From the NCBI GenBank assembly GCA_902564565.1, contig CACFBW010000001.1, forward strand, positions 124,001 through 188,000: DNA of 64,000 nucleotides, read 5' to 3'. Source of the stretch: an uncultured Pelagibacteraceae bacterium (GTDB lineage Bacteria; Pseudomonadota; Alphaproteobacteria; Pelagibacterales; Pelagibacteraceae). The notes under the pieces are model-generated. The model was not told the DNA's origin. It did not search any database and was given only the letters and a program-made list of their open reading frames with translations. Position 1 is the first letter of the stretch. Each line of letters opens with the position of its first letter. Both the position numbers and the translations under genes were made by a program. Shown here piece after piece: positions 27,146 to 36,033 of the stretch.

Positions 27146-28240
27146 ATGAAAATCAAATTTACAAATTTATACAAACTTTTACCTGAAAAAAATAAAATAT
27201 TTAATAAGATTAATTATTTAATAAAAAATAATCAATTTGTTGGTGGTGAGGAAGTTAAAAAATTTGAATTGGAGTTTTCATTATTTACAGGTTCAAAATT
27301 TTGTGTTTCTGTTGCAAATGGTACCGATGCTCTTTTCTTAGCAATAAAATCTTTACAACTAAAAAGAGGTAGCGAAGTTATAATTCCAGTTAATACTTGG
27401 ATTTCAACGGCTGAAGCTGCTGTAGATGCAGGATTAAAAGTCATATTTTGTGATGTAAATTTAGATGACTATTCAATTGATTTAAAAGATTTAAAAAAAA
27501 AAATAACAAACAAAACTAAATTAATAATTCCAGTTCATCTTTATGGGAATCCAACTAACATCCTTGAAATTAAAAAAATAGTAAATAAAAGAAGTATAAA
27601 AATTATTGAAGATTGCGCTCAAGCTCACGGTTCACTTATAAAAAACAAACATGTAGGTACTTTTGGAGATATAGGAACTTATAGTTTTTTTCCTGGTAAA
27701 AATCTTGGTTGTTTTGGTGATGGTGGGGCAATTATTACTAATAATAAAAATTATTATGAATTTATTTTAAGAGCAAGGAATCATGGAGCTTTAAAAAAAT
27801 ACGATCATAAATTTTCTGGTCAAAATTCTAGACTAGATACAATTCAAGCTAGTATTTTGAGAATTAAATTAAAAAACTATAAAAAAGTACTGATTAAAAG
27901 GAATAAACTGGCTAAAATTTATTATGAAAATTTATCAAATTTAAAAAATATCGCACTATATAAATTAAATAAAAAATATAAATCATGTTATCATCAATTT
28001 GTAATCAGGGTTAATAATAGAAACAAGCTTCAAAGATTTTTATCTAATAAGAAAATATCTACGATGATTCATTATCCATATATGTTAAATGAACTAAGTT
28101 TTTTTAATTATAAAAAGAAACTGCCAAATGCCAAAAACTTAGGAAAAAAAATTTTGAGTTTACCAATATCGGAAGAACATACACCCAAAGAAATTTACTT
28201 TATATGTAAACAAATAAATATATTTTACAAAAAAAATTAA
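27146..28240 (+). CDS. DegT/DnrJ/EryC1 family sugar aminotransferase
   Basis: 364-residue PLP enzyme that transfers an amino group onto keto sugars. 'VANGTDALFLAIKSLQL' binds PLP phosphate, 'IPVNTWISTAEAAVDAG' and 'IEDCAQAHGS' hold the cofactor Asp, and the Schiff-base Lys is in 'YSFFPGKNLGCFGDGGAI'. 'HYPYMLNELSFF' is the usual C-terminal signature. Together with the FdtA-like gene directly downstream this points to a 3-amino-3,6-dideoxyhexose (Fuc3N or Qui3N type), as in FdtA/FdtB or QdtA/QdtB pairs; the exact sugar is not readable. Confidence 0.92.
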   Translation: MKIKFTNLYKLLPEKNKIFNKINYLIKNNQFVGGEEVKKFELEFSLFTGSKFCVSVANGTDALFLAIKSLQLKRGSEVIIPVNTWISTAEAAVDAGLKVIFCDVNLDDYSIDLKDLKKKITNKTKLIIPVHLYGNPTNILEIKKIVNKRSIKIIEDCAQAHGSLIKNKHVGTFGDIGTYSFFPGKNLGCFGDGGAIITNNKNYYEFILRARNHGALKKYDHKFSGQNSRLDTIQASILRIKLKNYKKVLIKRNKLAKIYYENLSNLKNIALYKLNKKYKSCYHQFVIRVNNRNKLQRFLSNKKISTMIHYPYMLNELSFFNYKKKLPNAKNLGKKILSLPISEEHTPKEIYFICKQINIFYKKN

Positions 28241-28247
28241 TTTATCA

Positions 28248-28646
28248 ATGAAAAAATATACTTTTAAAAAATATAAAAAAAAAAGTGGAACTTTGGTGCC
28301 ATTTTCATTAATCAAAGATATACCTTTCAAAACCAAAAGAATATTCATTATATATGGAAATAAAAATTTTATTCGTGGAAATCACGCTCACTTTAAATGT
28401 TCACAATTTTTAATTCCGATATATGGAGCCATGGATGTTGAGTATGAAAATAAAAATAAGAAAATTAAAAAAAAAATTAATTATTTAAATAAACAGGGTA
28501 TATTATTAAAACCAAAAACATGGTGTAAAATAAAATTTAATACAAATCATTCAATTTTAATGGTTTTTTGCGATATGGAATATAAATATAATGATTACAT
28601 AGCAAAATATAGTGATTTTTTAAAAATTATAAAAAATAAAAAATGA
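28248..28646 (+). CDS. FdtA/WxcM-like sugar 3,4-ketoisomerase
   Basis: 132-residue cupin. The active-site block appears as 'IRGNHAHFKCSQFLIPIYGAMDV' (FdtA has RGxHAHxxxxQ), and 'GILLKPKTWCKIKF' corresponds to the second cupin motif. In characterised enzymes it converts dTDP-4-keto-6-deoxyglucose to the 3-keto isomer, the substrate of a 3-aminotransferase. It lies 7 bases after the DegT aminotransferase, matching the pair's known partnership. No rmlA or rmlB lies in the window, so the dTDP-4-keto sugar must come from elsewhere. Confidence 0.84.
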   Translation: MKKYTFKKYKKKSGTLVPFSLIKDIPFKTKRIFIIYGNKNFIRGNHAHFKCSQFLIPIYGAMDVEYENKNKKIKKKINYLNKQGILLKPKTWCKIKFNTNHSILMVFCDMEYKYNDYIAKYSDFLKIIKNKK

Positions 28647-29566
28647 ATTTATTAATTACTGGATGCTGTGGTCATATTGGTTCATACATTGCTCAAAATG
28701 TTTATAAAATTAAAAAAATTAAAAAAACAATTTTAGTAGATAATATTAAATCTAATAGATTTTGTTCATTATTTAACCTTAATAAAAAAAATAAATTAAA
28801 ATTTTTATTAAGAGATGTAAGCATAACTAATAGCCTTAATGACATTAAAAAAATTGATTATGTAATACATTGCGCTTCAATGACAAATGCTGAAAAAAGC
28901 TTTTCAAAAAAAAGTGAAATGTATAAGAATAATTTAAATTGTCTTCGTAATGTTATTAAATTTTGTAAAAAAAATAATTCAAAATTAATACATTTATCTT
29001 CAACTAGTGTGTATGGTAAACAAACTAAAATAGTTGATGAAAACTGTGAAAAGAAATACTTAAAACCTCAATCACCATACGCTGATATTAAACTTATTGA
29101 AGAAAGAATGCTTAAAAAAATGAGTAAAGAATTAAGTTATATTACTTATCGTTTTGGTACAATTTCTGGAGTTTCAAGTGGGATTAGATTCCACACAGCA
29201 GTAAATAAATTTTGCTTTAATGCTGCAATTAATGAAAATATTAATGTTTATAAAACTGCATTACATCAATATAGACCGTACCTTTCATTAAGAGATGCAT
29301 TTAAAGTATTTAAATTTTCAATTGAAAATGATTTTTTTAAAAATGATATATTTAATGCATTATCGGGTAATTACACAGTAGATCAAATTTTAAAAAAAAT
29401 TAAAAAATACAAAAAAAATATTAAAATAAAGCTAGTTTCATCAAGAATTATGAACCAATTATCATACCATGTAAGTGATAAGAAAATTAACAATGCAGGT
29501 CTTTATTTAAATTCTAAAATTGACCTTGATATTAAAGAAACAATTAAACTTTTAAAAAATATTTAA
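28643..29566 (+). CDS. NAD-dependent epimerase/dehydratase
   Basis: 307-residue extended short-chain dehydrogenase. 'LLITGCCGHIGSYIAQNV' carries the dinucleotide glycines, and 'STSVYGK' with 'SPYADIKLIEE' gives Ser-Tyr-Lys. 'YRFGTISGVSSGIRFH' follows. It belongs to the GalE/WbpP-like nucleotide-sugar group; substrate uncertain. It overlaps the ketoisomerase by 4 bases and directly abuts the methyltransferase gene. Two Cys in the glycine loop ('GCCGHIG') are unusual. Confidence 0.86.
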   Translation: MNLLITGCCGHIGSYIAQNVYKIKKIKKTILVDNIKSNRFCSLFNLNKKNKLKFLLRDVSITNSLNDIKKIDYVIHCASMTNAEKSFSKKSEMYKNNLNCLRNVIKFCKKNNSKLIHLSSTSVYGKQTKIVDENCEKKYLKPQSPYADIKLIEERMLKKMSKELSYITYRFGTISGVSSGIRFHTAVNKFCFNAAINENINVYKTALHQYRPYLSLRDAFKVFKFSIENDFFKNDIFNALSGNYTVDQILKKIKKYKKNIKIKLVSSRIMNQLSYHVSDKKINNAGLYLNSKIDLDIKETIKLLKNI

Positions 29567-30763
29567 ATGATTTGCAAAATTACAAAAAAACAAATAACAC
29601 CATTTATGTCATTTGGAAAAATGCCAATTGCTAATGCTTTTTTAAAAAAAAGTGGATTTAAAAAAGAGTTTTTTTTTAAAATGGAAGTTGGTTTTTCAAA
29701 AGATCTATCTCTTTTTCAGTTAAATGATCATCCCAAACCTAAAATGATGTTTAATAAAAATTATCCTTTTTTTACCGGTAGTTCAAAAAATATGATTAAA
29801 CATTTTAAAAAATATTCTGATTGGGTTAAAAAAAATTACTTAAAAAATAATAAAAATCTAATCGAAATTGGCTCAAATGATGGAACATTCCTAAAAAATT
29901 TTAATTCAAAAAAAATTAATTGTATAGGTTTTGAACCTTCTGCTAATGTTGCTAATATTGCAAAAAATAATGGTGTTAAAACTATAAACAAATTCTTTAC
30001 TTATAAAAATGTTTCAAAAATTAAAAAAAATAAATCGACTATTGATTTAATATGTGCTGCTAATGCAATTTGTCATGTTCCTAATTTGAATGACCTTATT
30101 AGAGGAATTGATTTTTTATTAACAAAAGATGGTTTTTTTATTTTTGAGGAACCTTACTTAGGTTCCATGTTTAAGAAAGTTTCCTATGACCAAATTTATG
30201 ATGAACATATATTCATGTTTTCAGCTACTTCGGTTAAAAAAATATTTAATTTATACAATTTTGAACTTATTGATGTTTTGCCACAAAAAACTCATGGCGG
30301 ATCAATGAGGTATGTTGTGTGCAGAAAAAACGTACATAAAATTAAAAATAGTGTAAAAAAATTAATATCTTATGAAAAAAGAAATAATATTGATAATATT
30401 AAAGGATGTTTGAAATTTAAGAGAAATTGCGAAAGGTCAAAAAAAAAACTTAGTATTAAAATTAAAAAAATTATAAAAAGTGGATATAATATTGCTGGTT
30501 ATGGTGCAACATCGAAAAGTACAACAATATTAAATTATTGCAATATTAATCACAAATATATTGATTTCATTTCAGACACCACAATTGAAAAAATAAATAA
30601 ATATACACCTGGAACACATATTCCTATTGTGCCAATTGAATATTTTAGAAATAATATCCCAAATTATACTTTTTTATTTGCCTGGAATCATAAAAAAGAG
30701 ATATTTAAAAAAGAAAAAAAAATATTAAATAAAACAAATTGGTTTGCTCACGTTAAATTATAA
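29567..30763 (+). CDS. Class I SAM-dependent sugar C-methyltransferase (NovU/TylCIII type)
   Basis: 398 residues in the three-part layout of C-methyltransferases that act on dTDP-keto-sugars: an N-terminal part with 'MPIANAFLKKSG', a SAM-binding domain 'LIEIGSNDGTFLKNF' (about 105-120) with 'HVPNLNDLIRG' and 'FFIFEEPYLG', then a C-terminal domain with 'KTHGGSMRYVV' and 'AGYGATSKSTTILNYC'. The N-terminal zinc Cys set of relatives is largely missing; only 'MICKIT' keeps one Cys. It likely makes a branched or C-methylated sugar, but the substrate is open. Confidence 0.85.
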   Translation: MICKITKKQITPFMSFGKMPIANAFLKKSGFKKEFFFKMEVGFSKDLSLFQLNDHPKPKMMFNKNYPFFTGSSKNMIKHFKKYSDWVKKNYLKNNKNLIEIGSNDGTFLKNFNSKKINCIGFEPSANVANIAKNNGVKTINKFFTYKNVSKIKKNKSTIDLICAANAICHVPNLNDLIRGIDFLLTKDGFFIFEEPYLGSMFKKVSYDQIYDEHIFMFSATSVKKIFNLYNFELIDVLPQKTHGGSMRYVVCRKNVHKIKNSVKKLISYEKRNNIDNIKGCLKFKRNCERSKKKLSIKIKKIIKSGYNIAGYGATSKSTTILNYCNINHKYIDFISDTTIEKINKYTPGTHIPIVPIEYFRNNIPNYTFLFAWNHKKEIFKKEKKILNKTNWFAHVKL

Positions 30764-30802
30764 AATTATTAATCTTAATAAAATTTAATATTGAATTTAA
30801 AA

Positions 30803-31843
30803 ATGAATTCTAAAATTGTAATCTTTAAAAATGACGCAGTAGGTGACCTTGCTCAAAGTCTTGCTGCTATATATAATATAATTGAAAACAATAAAGATAA
30901 AAGTATTTTAATATATTTATCTGAAAGAAGTAAAAGTTTTTCTTTTCTTATTAAAAAAAACAGCAACGTAATATTTAAAAACCTTAAATATAATTTAACC
31001 ATTTTTGAAAAAATTAAAATTTTTTTTTACATTTTGTTAAATGATATTTCTAAAATATATATATTAACACCAAAGAGTTTTTATTTTTTTCTACCATTGA
31101 TATTTAAAAAAATTAAATTTTATGGGATATGTATTAATGGAACAAATAAATACAAAAGACCAAATGAATTTCTTAGAAAAAAACTTTTTAAATATGTTGT
31201 AAATGATAGAGCCGCGATTTTTAAAAGAGATTCCACAGTAAATATTCAAAATGATTTAGTTAATGATAGTAAAAAAAAAATTAACGAATTTAAATTTAAT
31301 ATAAACGTCAAAAAATCTTTTATTTTAAATAAATACTTGCCTTCTAACTATGCTTATTTTCATATTAAAAAAAGCACAATGGAAAAATTAAACTGGAGCA
31401 TAAATGATTTACATAATCTATTTAATAAACTACTTAATTATTATTCAAACGTTGTATTTAGCAAGGATATTGAAAAAGATTTAATTTCAGAATCCTTTAA
31501 AGAAAGTTTTAACGTTGTTGATTTTTCCTCTGGTAAATTTATTAATAATAATAGTAAAATTTTCTTTTTTGATAATATTAAAGGTGAAGATTTATATTAT
31601 ACTATAAAAAATTCATCTAAAACTATTGCTTTTCACGGAATGATGACGAATCTTGCATCGCTTGAAAAAAAACCAGTTTTAGATTTATGGTATTGTAATA
31701 TAATAAATTGGGACACTTACAGAAGTTGTCGTAATGCATTTTATGAATTTAAACCTTCTTACAATGAATACAATTTTATAATGCCTAGTAAAAATTTCTT
31801 GAAAACTGTTAAAAAAATCGAATATTCATTAAATAGGAAATAA
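30803..31843 (+). CDS. Glycosyltransferase family 9-like protein
   Basis: 346 residues resembling ADP-heptose:LPS heptosyltransferases. 'IVIFKNDAVGDLAQSLAAIYNI' at the start matches the GT9 N-terminus (family: RxdxiGDvv). 'KTIAFHGMMTNLASLEKKPVLDLW' near residues 290-315 corresponds to the family's donor region 'GphS...HlAaal..P'. Overall similarity is weak and very AT-driven. I use the ATG at 30803; a TTG at 30791 would add only 4 residues. It is the last gene of this plus-strand run before the convergent DUF6580 gene. Confidence 0.72.
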   Translation: MNSKIVIFKNDAVGDLAQSLAAIYNIIENNKDKSILIYLSERSKSFSFLIKKNSNVIFKNLKYNLTIFEKIKIFFYILLNDISKIYILTPKSFYFFLPLIFKKIKFYGICINGTNKYKRPNEFLRKKLFKYVVNDRAAIFKRDSTVNIQNDLVNDSKKKINEFKFNINVKKSFILNKYLPSNYAYFHIKKSTMEKLNWSINDLHNLFNKLLNYYSNVVFSKDIEKDLISESFKESFNVVDFSSGKFINNNSKIFFFDNIKGEDLYYTIKNSSKTIAFHGMMTNLASLEKKPVLDLWYCNIINWDTYRSCRNAFYEFKPSYNEYNFIMPSKNFLKTVKKIEYSLNRK

Positions 31844-31844
31844 T

Positions 31845-32342
31845 TTAATTAAGCGTATATAATTTTAAAGTTTTTTTAATTAAATCAAATTTATAAATAA
31901 TCTCAATTGTTGTTGAAAACAAAACTGTTGAAATGAGACTATAAGCAAAGAAGGGGATTGCCATTGTGTAGCACATAACTAACCCACTCATGCTATATCC
32001 ATACATGCCACCGCTCCATACACCAAAATTTGTAATAACAAAAAAAACAAGTGCCCCTAAAAGTGCTCCAGATATTCTTTTAGTTATTCCTCTAGAAAAA
32101 TAAGTAGGTAGAAAACTAATTAATAAAACACTCCCCCATGTAAAAAGTAGCGTGCTATGAAAACCTATAATAAAGTCAGTTACAGCAAAGCTCAAAATTA
32201 AAGCTGGTATAAATCTAGTTCCCAAAAGTGCAGGAATGTAGAAACTTAAAGCAATCAAACTTGTAAAGTTTGGTGGATGTGGAATAAATCTACTAGCAGC
32301 TAGAGCAGCAAAAATTCCTAATGATATTTTTAAATAGTTCAT
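31845..32342 (-). CDS. DUF6580 integral membrane protein, candidate cobalamin transporter component
   Basis: 165 residues with five or six membrane spans. The N-terminal 'SRFIPHPPNFTSLIALSFY' is the DUF6580 signature. The size and span count resemble substrate-binding S components of ECF transporters. It lies 35 bases downstream of btuB, under the same cobalamin riboswitch, which suggests it moves cobalamin (or a precursor) across the inner membrane without BtuCD. This role is inference: no ECF ATPase or T component lies in the window. Other B12 riboswitch-linked solitary proteins (BtuM) act similarly. Confidence 0.75.
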   Translation of the reverse strand: MNYLKISLGIFAALAASRFIPHPPNFTSLIALSFYIPALLGTRFIPALILSFAVTDFIIGFHSTLLFTWGSVLLISFLPTYFSRGITKRISGALLGALVFFVITNFGVWSGGMYGYSMSGLVMCYTMAIPFFAYSLISTVLFSTTIEIIYKFDLIKKTLKLYTLN

Positions 32343-32377
32343 AAGTTTAGTATTTTAAATTATATCTAACAAAATAA

Positions 32378-34225
32378 CTAGTATAATTTTGTAAAGCCAA
32401 TTCTAAATTGCCTCCCGTCCTGACTATAAGTTGCAGGTTTTTCATATCTCTCATTGAGTAAATTTGTAAAACTTAGTATAAAAACATTATTAAATTTTTT
32501 TTTTCTTAATGTTAGATCTAACATATCTACACTCTTTACAAATTCATTTTTAGATCCTGTCCAATCAAGATGTTCACCAATATATCTATAATTTAAATTT
32601 AAATTGACAGAACCATAATTTTTTACGTTCAGTTTTTTTTCATAATCAATACCATAAGATAAATCAGGTCTTCTAGAATTTGGCCCCCCAGTGTCTGTTC
32701 GACTTTTAGCGAAATGCGAGGTAATTGAAAATTTTTGATTATCTTTAAAAAATAGATTGATTTCACTCTCAATACCTTCTTGTGTGGTATCTGGAAGTTT
32801 ATTTTCATACCCAGACCAATCTGATTTAATTTTAATTCTATCAGTCATATTTGTTCTATAAAGTGTTGATATAAATTGAAATTTTTCAGTAAAATTATAT
32901 TTAGCATACAACTCATTAGTGCTACTTTTTTCTGGATCAATGCCAGTACTTCCTGAATGCGAGCTCGATGAACCATATAATTCATAAAGACTTGGGTTTT
33001 TCAATCCTGTTGAGCGAGTTAAACCTAATTTTAAATTTTTAAATAGTTGAGTATAGTTAATTTTATATGTTTGATTACCACCAGTTTCTTTGTGATCATC
33101 GTTTCTTAAATGTAATGATAAAGATTGTTTATCATTGAATTTATATCCAGCATTTGAAAAAATACCAAAATTTTTTAAATGTCCTTTTGTTTGCGATGTA
33201 AAGGTAAGTGTTGTGTAGTCACCCCAGTCATATTTATATTCTGCTCCATATCCAAAAGAAAGTTTATCATTAAAAGTCATATCACTTTCAGCCTTTGTGG
33301 TGAGAGACTCGCTGTAATATTTATTTACAGTACCTTGTTCATCATATTTTCTGTCATAGTTATGATAATGAATAATAAAATTATCAAATGAATTATTGGT
33401 GAATCTTTCAAAACCAACCTGCATTGCATACATTTTATTATCTGAAATAACATTTTCTTCAGTTGATGCATTTTTATCATAATCTGACTCAGTATCTCTT
33501 CCATAAAATGTTGACTTAAACTTTAAATTTTCATTTATCCATTTATTACCATTTAAATTAACTTGGTAATTTTGGGTTCCATCTTTTTCTGAACCTTTAG
33601 CAATTGCACTATCAGTTTTCATTTGATTTGAAGCACCTTTAAAATTTAAATGCCAACCATTTTTAGTTATTTTGGTTTGATTGTAGTTAAAAGAGTTGTT
33701 GTTAGCATTAAATCCACTAACCGAATAACTATTGTTATAATCTATATCAGTAACAAAATTTATTGCTCCACCTATAGCATCAGGACCAAAATGAGAACCG
33801 TTTGCTCCTTTGTATATTTCAATCTGTTGAACAGTTTGAATAAAATCTTGTCCAAAGTCATGTATACCATTTGTTGTGGATTGATCATTAATAGGAATAC
33901 CATTTAATAAAACAAGAGTGTGATTTGATTCAGAACCTCTCATGAAAATTGCTCCAGTTTGTCCTTTTTGACCAGACTGATAATAGTCAAGTCCTGGAAT
34001 TAGCTTAAGTAGATCGAATGTATCTTTTGCACCAGTTGCCTCAATTTGTTGTTTATTAAAAACTTTCTTAATAACACTGTCATTATTATAATTTGAAGTA
34101 TTTGAAGTTTTTCTAATTGTTAAACATGAAACACCCTGTCTATTATCCCACTCACAATCATTTAATTTTTCACCATACAAATTTGATATTAGTAATAAAA
34201 AAAATATTGAAGCTCTTAAAAGCAT
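32378..34225 (-). CDS. btuB: TonB-dependent outer-membrane receptor, BtuB-like
   Basis: 615 residues with a signal peptide (1-18), a plug domain and a 22-strand-type barrel. The plug shows 'LIPGLDYYQSGQKGQTGAIFMRG', 'HTLVLLNGIPIND' and 'QQIEIYKGANGSHFGPDAIGGAINFVT', all classic TonB-receptor motifs. The barrel ends '...FRIGFTKLY' with a terminal aromatic. The cobalamin riboswitch immediately upstream identifies the substrate as vitamin B12 or a relative. The start at 34225 has an AAGGAT ribosome-binding site at 34231-34237. Cysteines in 'DCEWDNRQGVSCLT' near the N-terminus may form a disulphide. Confidence 0.94.
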   Translation of the reverse strand: MLLRASIFFLLLISNLYGEKLNDCEWDNRQGVSCLTIRKTSNTSNYNNDSVIKKVFNKQQIEATGAKDTFDLLKLIPGLDYYQSGQKGQTGAIFMRGSESNHTLVLLNGIPINDQSTTNGIHDFGQDFIQTVQQIEIYKGANGSHFGPDAIGGAINFVTDIDYNNSYSVSGFNANNNSFNYNQTKITKNGWHLNFKGASNQMKTDSAIAKGSEKDGTQNYQVNLNGNKWINENLKFKSTFYGRDTESDYDKNASTEENVISDNKMYAMQVGFERFTNNSFDNFIIHYHNYDRKYDEQGTVNKYYSESLTTKAESDMTFNDKLSFGYGAEYKYDWGDYTTLTFTSQTKGHLKNFGIFSNAGYKFNDKQSLSLHLRNDDHKETGGNQTYKINYTQLFKNLKLGLTRSTGLKNPSLYELYGSSSSHSGSTGIDPEKSSTNELYAKYNFTEKFQFISTLYRTNMTDRIKIKSDWSGYENKLPDTTQEGIESEINLFFKDNQKFSITSHFAKSRTDTGGPNSRRPDLSYGIDYEKKLNVKNYGSVNLNLNYRYIGEHLDWTGSKNEFVKSVDMLDLTLRKKKFNNVFILSFTNLLNERYEKPATYSQDGRQFRIGFTKLY

Positions 34226-34244
34226 AAGACATCCTTTATTTTAA

Positions 34245-34265
34245 CTCTCTCGTTTAATTAGAGAG
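34245..34265 (-). promoter_or_regulatory. 6-bp hairpin between riboswitch and btuB start
   Basis: On the minus strand CTCTCT pairs with AGAGAG around a 9-nt loop. There is no T tract, so it does not look like an intrinsic terminator. It sits between the aptamer and the ribosome-binding site, 20 bases upstream of the start codon, and could be part of the expression platform of a translational riboswitch. Confidence 0.5.
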
Positions 34266-34267
34266 AT

Positions 34268-34420
34268 TATTTAATTTATGCCGATGCTAATTTTTCATTG
34301 TAGAACTAGACTTTTCCTGGCCTTCGTTCACAGCGGACTTTACTGGGTGGCGCTCGGGCTTTAACCGTTGCAGGAACAGTCAATGAATTTCACACTGATT
34401 TCCCACCATGCATTTCAGTA
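34268..34420 (-). promoter_or_regulatory. Cobalamin riboswitch upstream of btuB
   Basis: Read on the minus strand the leader carries the B12-aptamer landmarks in order: 'GGTGGGAAATC', 'GTGTGAAATTC', 'TGACTGTTCCTGCAACGG', 'AGCCCGAGCGCCACCCAGT' and 'GAAGGCCAGGA' (the B12 box). These are the conserved core strands of the AdoCbl-type riboswitch. When bound to cobalamin it should turn down btuB and the DUF6580 gene. The aptamer boundaries are approximate. Confidence 0.93.
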
Positions 34421-34426
34421 TTAATT

Positions 34427-34456
34427 ATTTTATGTATATTTATAATAAAAAGTCAA
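34427..34456 (-). promoter_or_regulatory. Sigma70-type promoter for the riboswitch-btuB transcript
   Basis: On the minus strand TTGACT (34456-34451) is followed after an 18-base spacer by TAAAAT (34432-34427). This is a near-consensus promoter placed so that transcription would begin just before the aptamer. Confidence 0.7.
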
Positions 34457-34531
34457 TCCTTTATTGAGAAATTACCTTATCTTTTTGATTAACATTTATT
34501 GTAAAAATGATAAATTGTTAACGTATTTAAT

Positions 34532-35977
34532 ATGAATAAAAATAATAGTAAAAAGTGGTGCCTTGTACATATTGGTAATGATATTACTTATGGTTTAGCA
34601 TTTGTTGCTGGTGAACTTAAAAGACTGAATCATCAAATTTTTTGGATAGATGGAGATGATGAAATTGATGCTTTAAATAAATCTATTATTAAAAATAAGC
34701 CAGATTATGTTTGTTTTGGACCTCTTTCTACCGAGTTTTCGAGATCTGTAGAACTTGTCAAAGAATTTAAAAAAGTACTTCCTTCTTTAAGAAGTGTATT
34801 TGGTGGAAAGCATGTTCTAGCTATACCTGACGAAATAAAGAAAAATGATGACATTGATTATTTGATATGGGGACCTGTATACGAAACCATTGATAAAATT
34901 ATAAACAGTCCTCCTAAAACTTCTATAAAAGGTGCTCCCACTATGCCTTGCAATATGCAACCAGCTTTAGAGGAATATTTTCAACAAGTTCCAAGAATGG
35001 GCAGTAGAGAAAGAAAATATATAATGTCTCATTTTGGCTGTGTTTACAATTGCTCATTTTGTTGCACAAGTGTGACTCGTAAATCTTATGGTGCCAAAGC
35101 TTACAAAGAATATTGGCTTTCTAGAAGACCTGTAGAAAATATGATTGAAGAAGCAAAACTTTTTTTAAAATTTCCAACTAAAGAAGTTTCTTTTGAAGAT
35201 GATGATGTTTTATACGGAACTCATGAGGGTGCCGAAGGTACAGACTGGTTAATTGAATTTACAAAGGCATGGAAGAAAGAAATTAATATACCAATGTATG
35301 CAAATGTTACTCCAAATACAGTAGTCAAAGCTACAGATGCTGCGCTAGCAACTCTGGCTGAATTGGCCGGCACTTTAACAATGGGTGTTCAAACTACCGG
35401 TGGTGATTCAAGTAGATTGTTCAATAGACATTTTCAAGATGAAAAACAAGTTATAGAAGCTGTAAAAATTATGACAAAGTTTGGTGTTAAAGTAAAATTA
35501 GAAGTTATAATTGGTTTACCTAATATTGACGGATTGTGTCCCGATCCAGTTACTGATGCAATAAAAACAATCCAAATGTGTCAAAGAATAGCAAGAGAAG
35601 TGCCTCCAGAAATGACATGGACTTCATGCTTTCCCTTGATGTTGTATCCAGGAACTGAGCTCCATAAAAAAGCCATGAGAGCCAAAATTCCTTTAAGTGA
35701 AGCTTGCGAATTTGAATGGCACAGTGGAGAAGGGTCAGTAAAATTTGATCCTCTTACAATGAAGCGTATAAGAAACATGACAAAGATGGCAACCATGTTT
35801 ATAAAGTACGACATGAATGAAAGATGGATGAGAGCTTTAATGGATATGGATCTAAATGAATCATCTTCAAAACAACTTAGTGAATGTCAATATTTAGAAA
35901 GTTTAACTTTTAGATTAGGTGATGGTATAGAAAGCGAATTTGATAGCATACTTAAAGGCATGAATTTTAAATACTAA
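34532..35977 (+). CDS. Radical SAM enzyme with N-terminal B12-binding-like domain
   Basis: 481 residues. Residues 1-130 form a Rossmann-like domain of the cobalamin-binding kind ('ITYGLAFVAGELKRLNH', 'DYVCFGPLSTEFS', 'FGGKHV'); the base-off DxHxxG motif is not present. The radical SAM cluster motif CxxxCxxC is 'CVYNCSFC' (Cys170, 174, 177), with 'VSFEDDDVLYG', 'TMGVQTTGGDSS' and 'KLEVIIGLPNIDG' following. Such enzymes often methylate unactivated carbons. It is divergent from the riboswitch and btuB, so uptake and use of B12 may be coupled. The substrate is unknown; a surface sugar or lipid is plausible from context. Confidence 0.87.
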   Translation: MNKNNSKKWCLVHIGNDITYGLAFVAGELKRLNHQIFWIDGDDEIDALNKSIIKNKPDYVCFGPLSTEFSRSVELVKEFKKVLPSLRSVFGGKHVLAIPDEIKKNDDIDYLIWGPVYETIDKIINSPPKTSIKGAPTMPCNMQPALEEYFQQVPRMGSRERKYIMSHFGCVYNCSFCCTSVTRKSYGAKAYKEYWLSRRPVENMIEEAKLFLKFPTKEVSFEDDDVLYGTHEGAEGTDWLIEFTKAWKKEINIPMYANVTPNTVVKATDAALATLAELAGTLTMGVQTTGGDSSRLFNRHFQDEKQVIEAVKIMTKFGVKVKLEVIIGLPNIDGLCPDPVTDAIKTIQMCQRIAREVPPEMTWTSCFPLMLYPGTELHKKAMRAKIPLSEACEFEWHSGEGSVKFDPLTMKRIRNMTKMATMFIKYDMNERWMRALMDMDLNESSSKQLSECQYLESLTFRLGDGIESEFDSILKGMNFKY

Positions 35978-36033
35978 TTAATATTTTTCTATACAAAATC
36001 ACGAAATAGTCATACAAAAAAATCAAATCCTTT

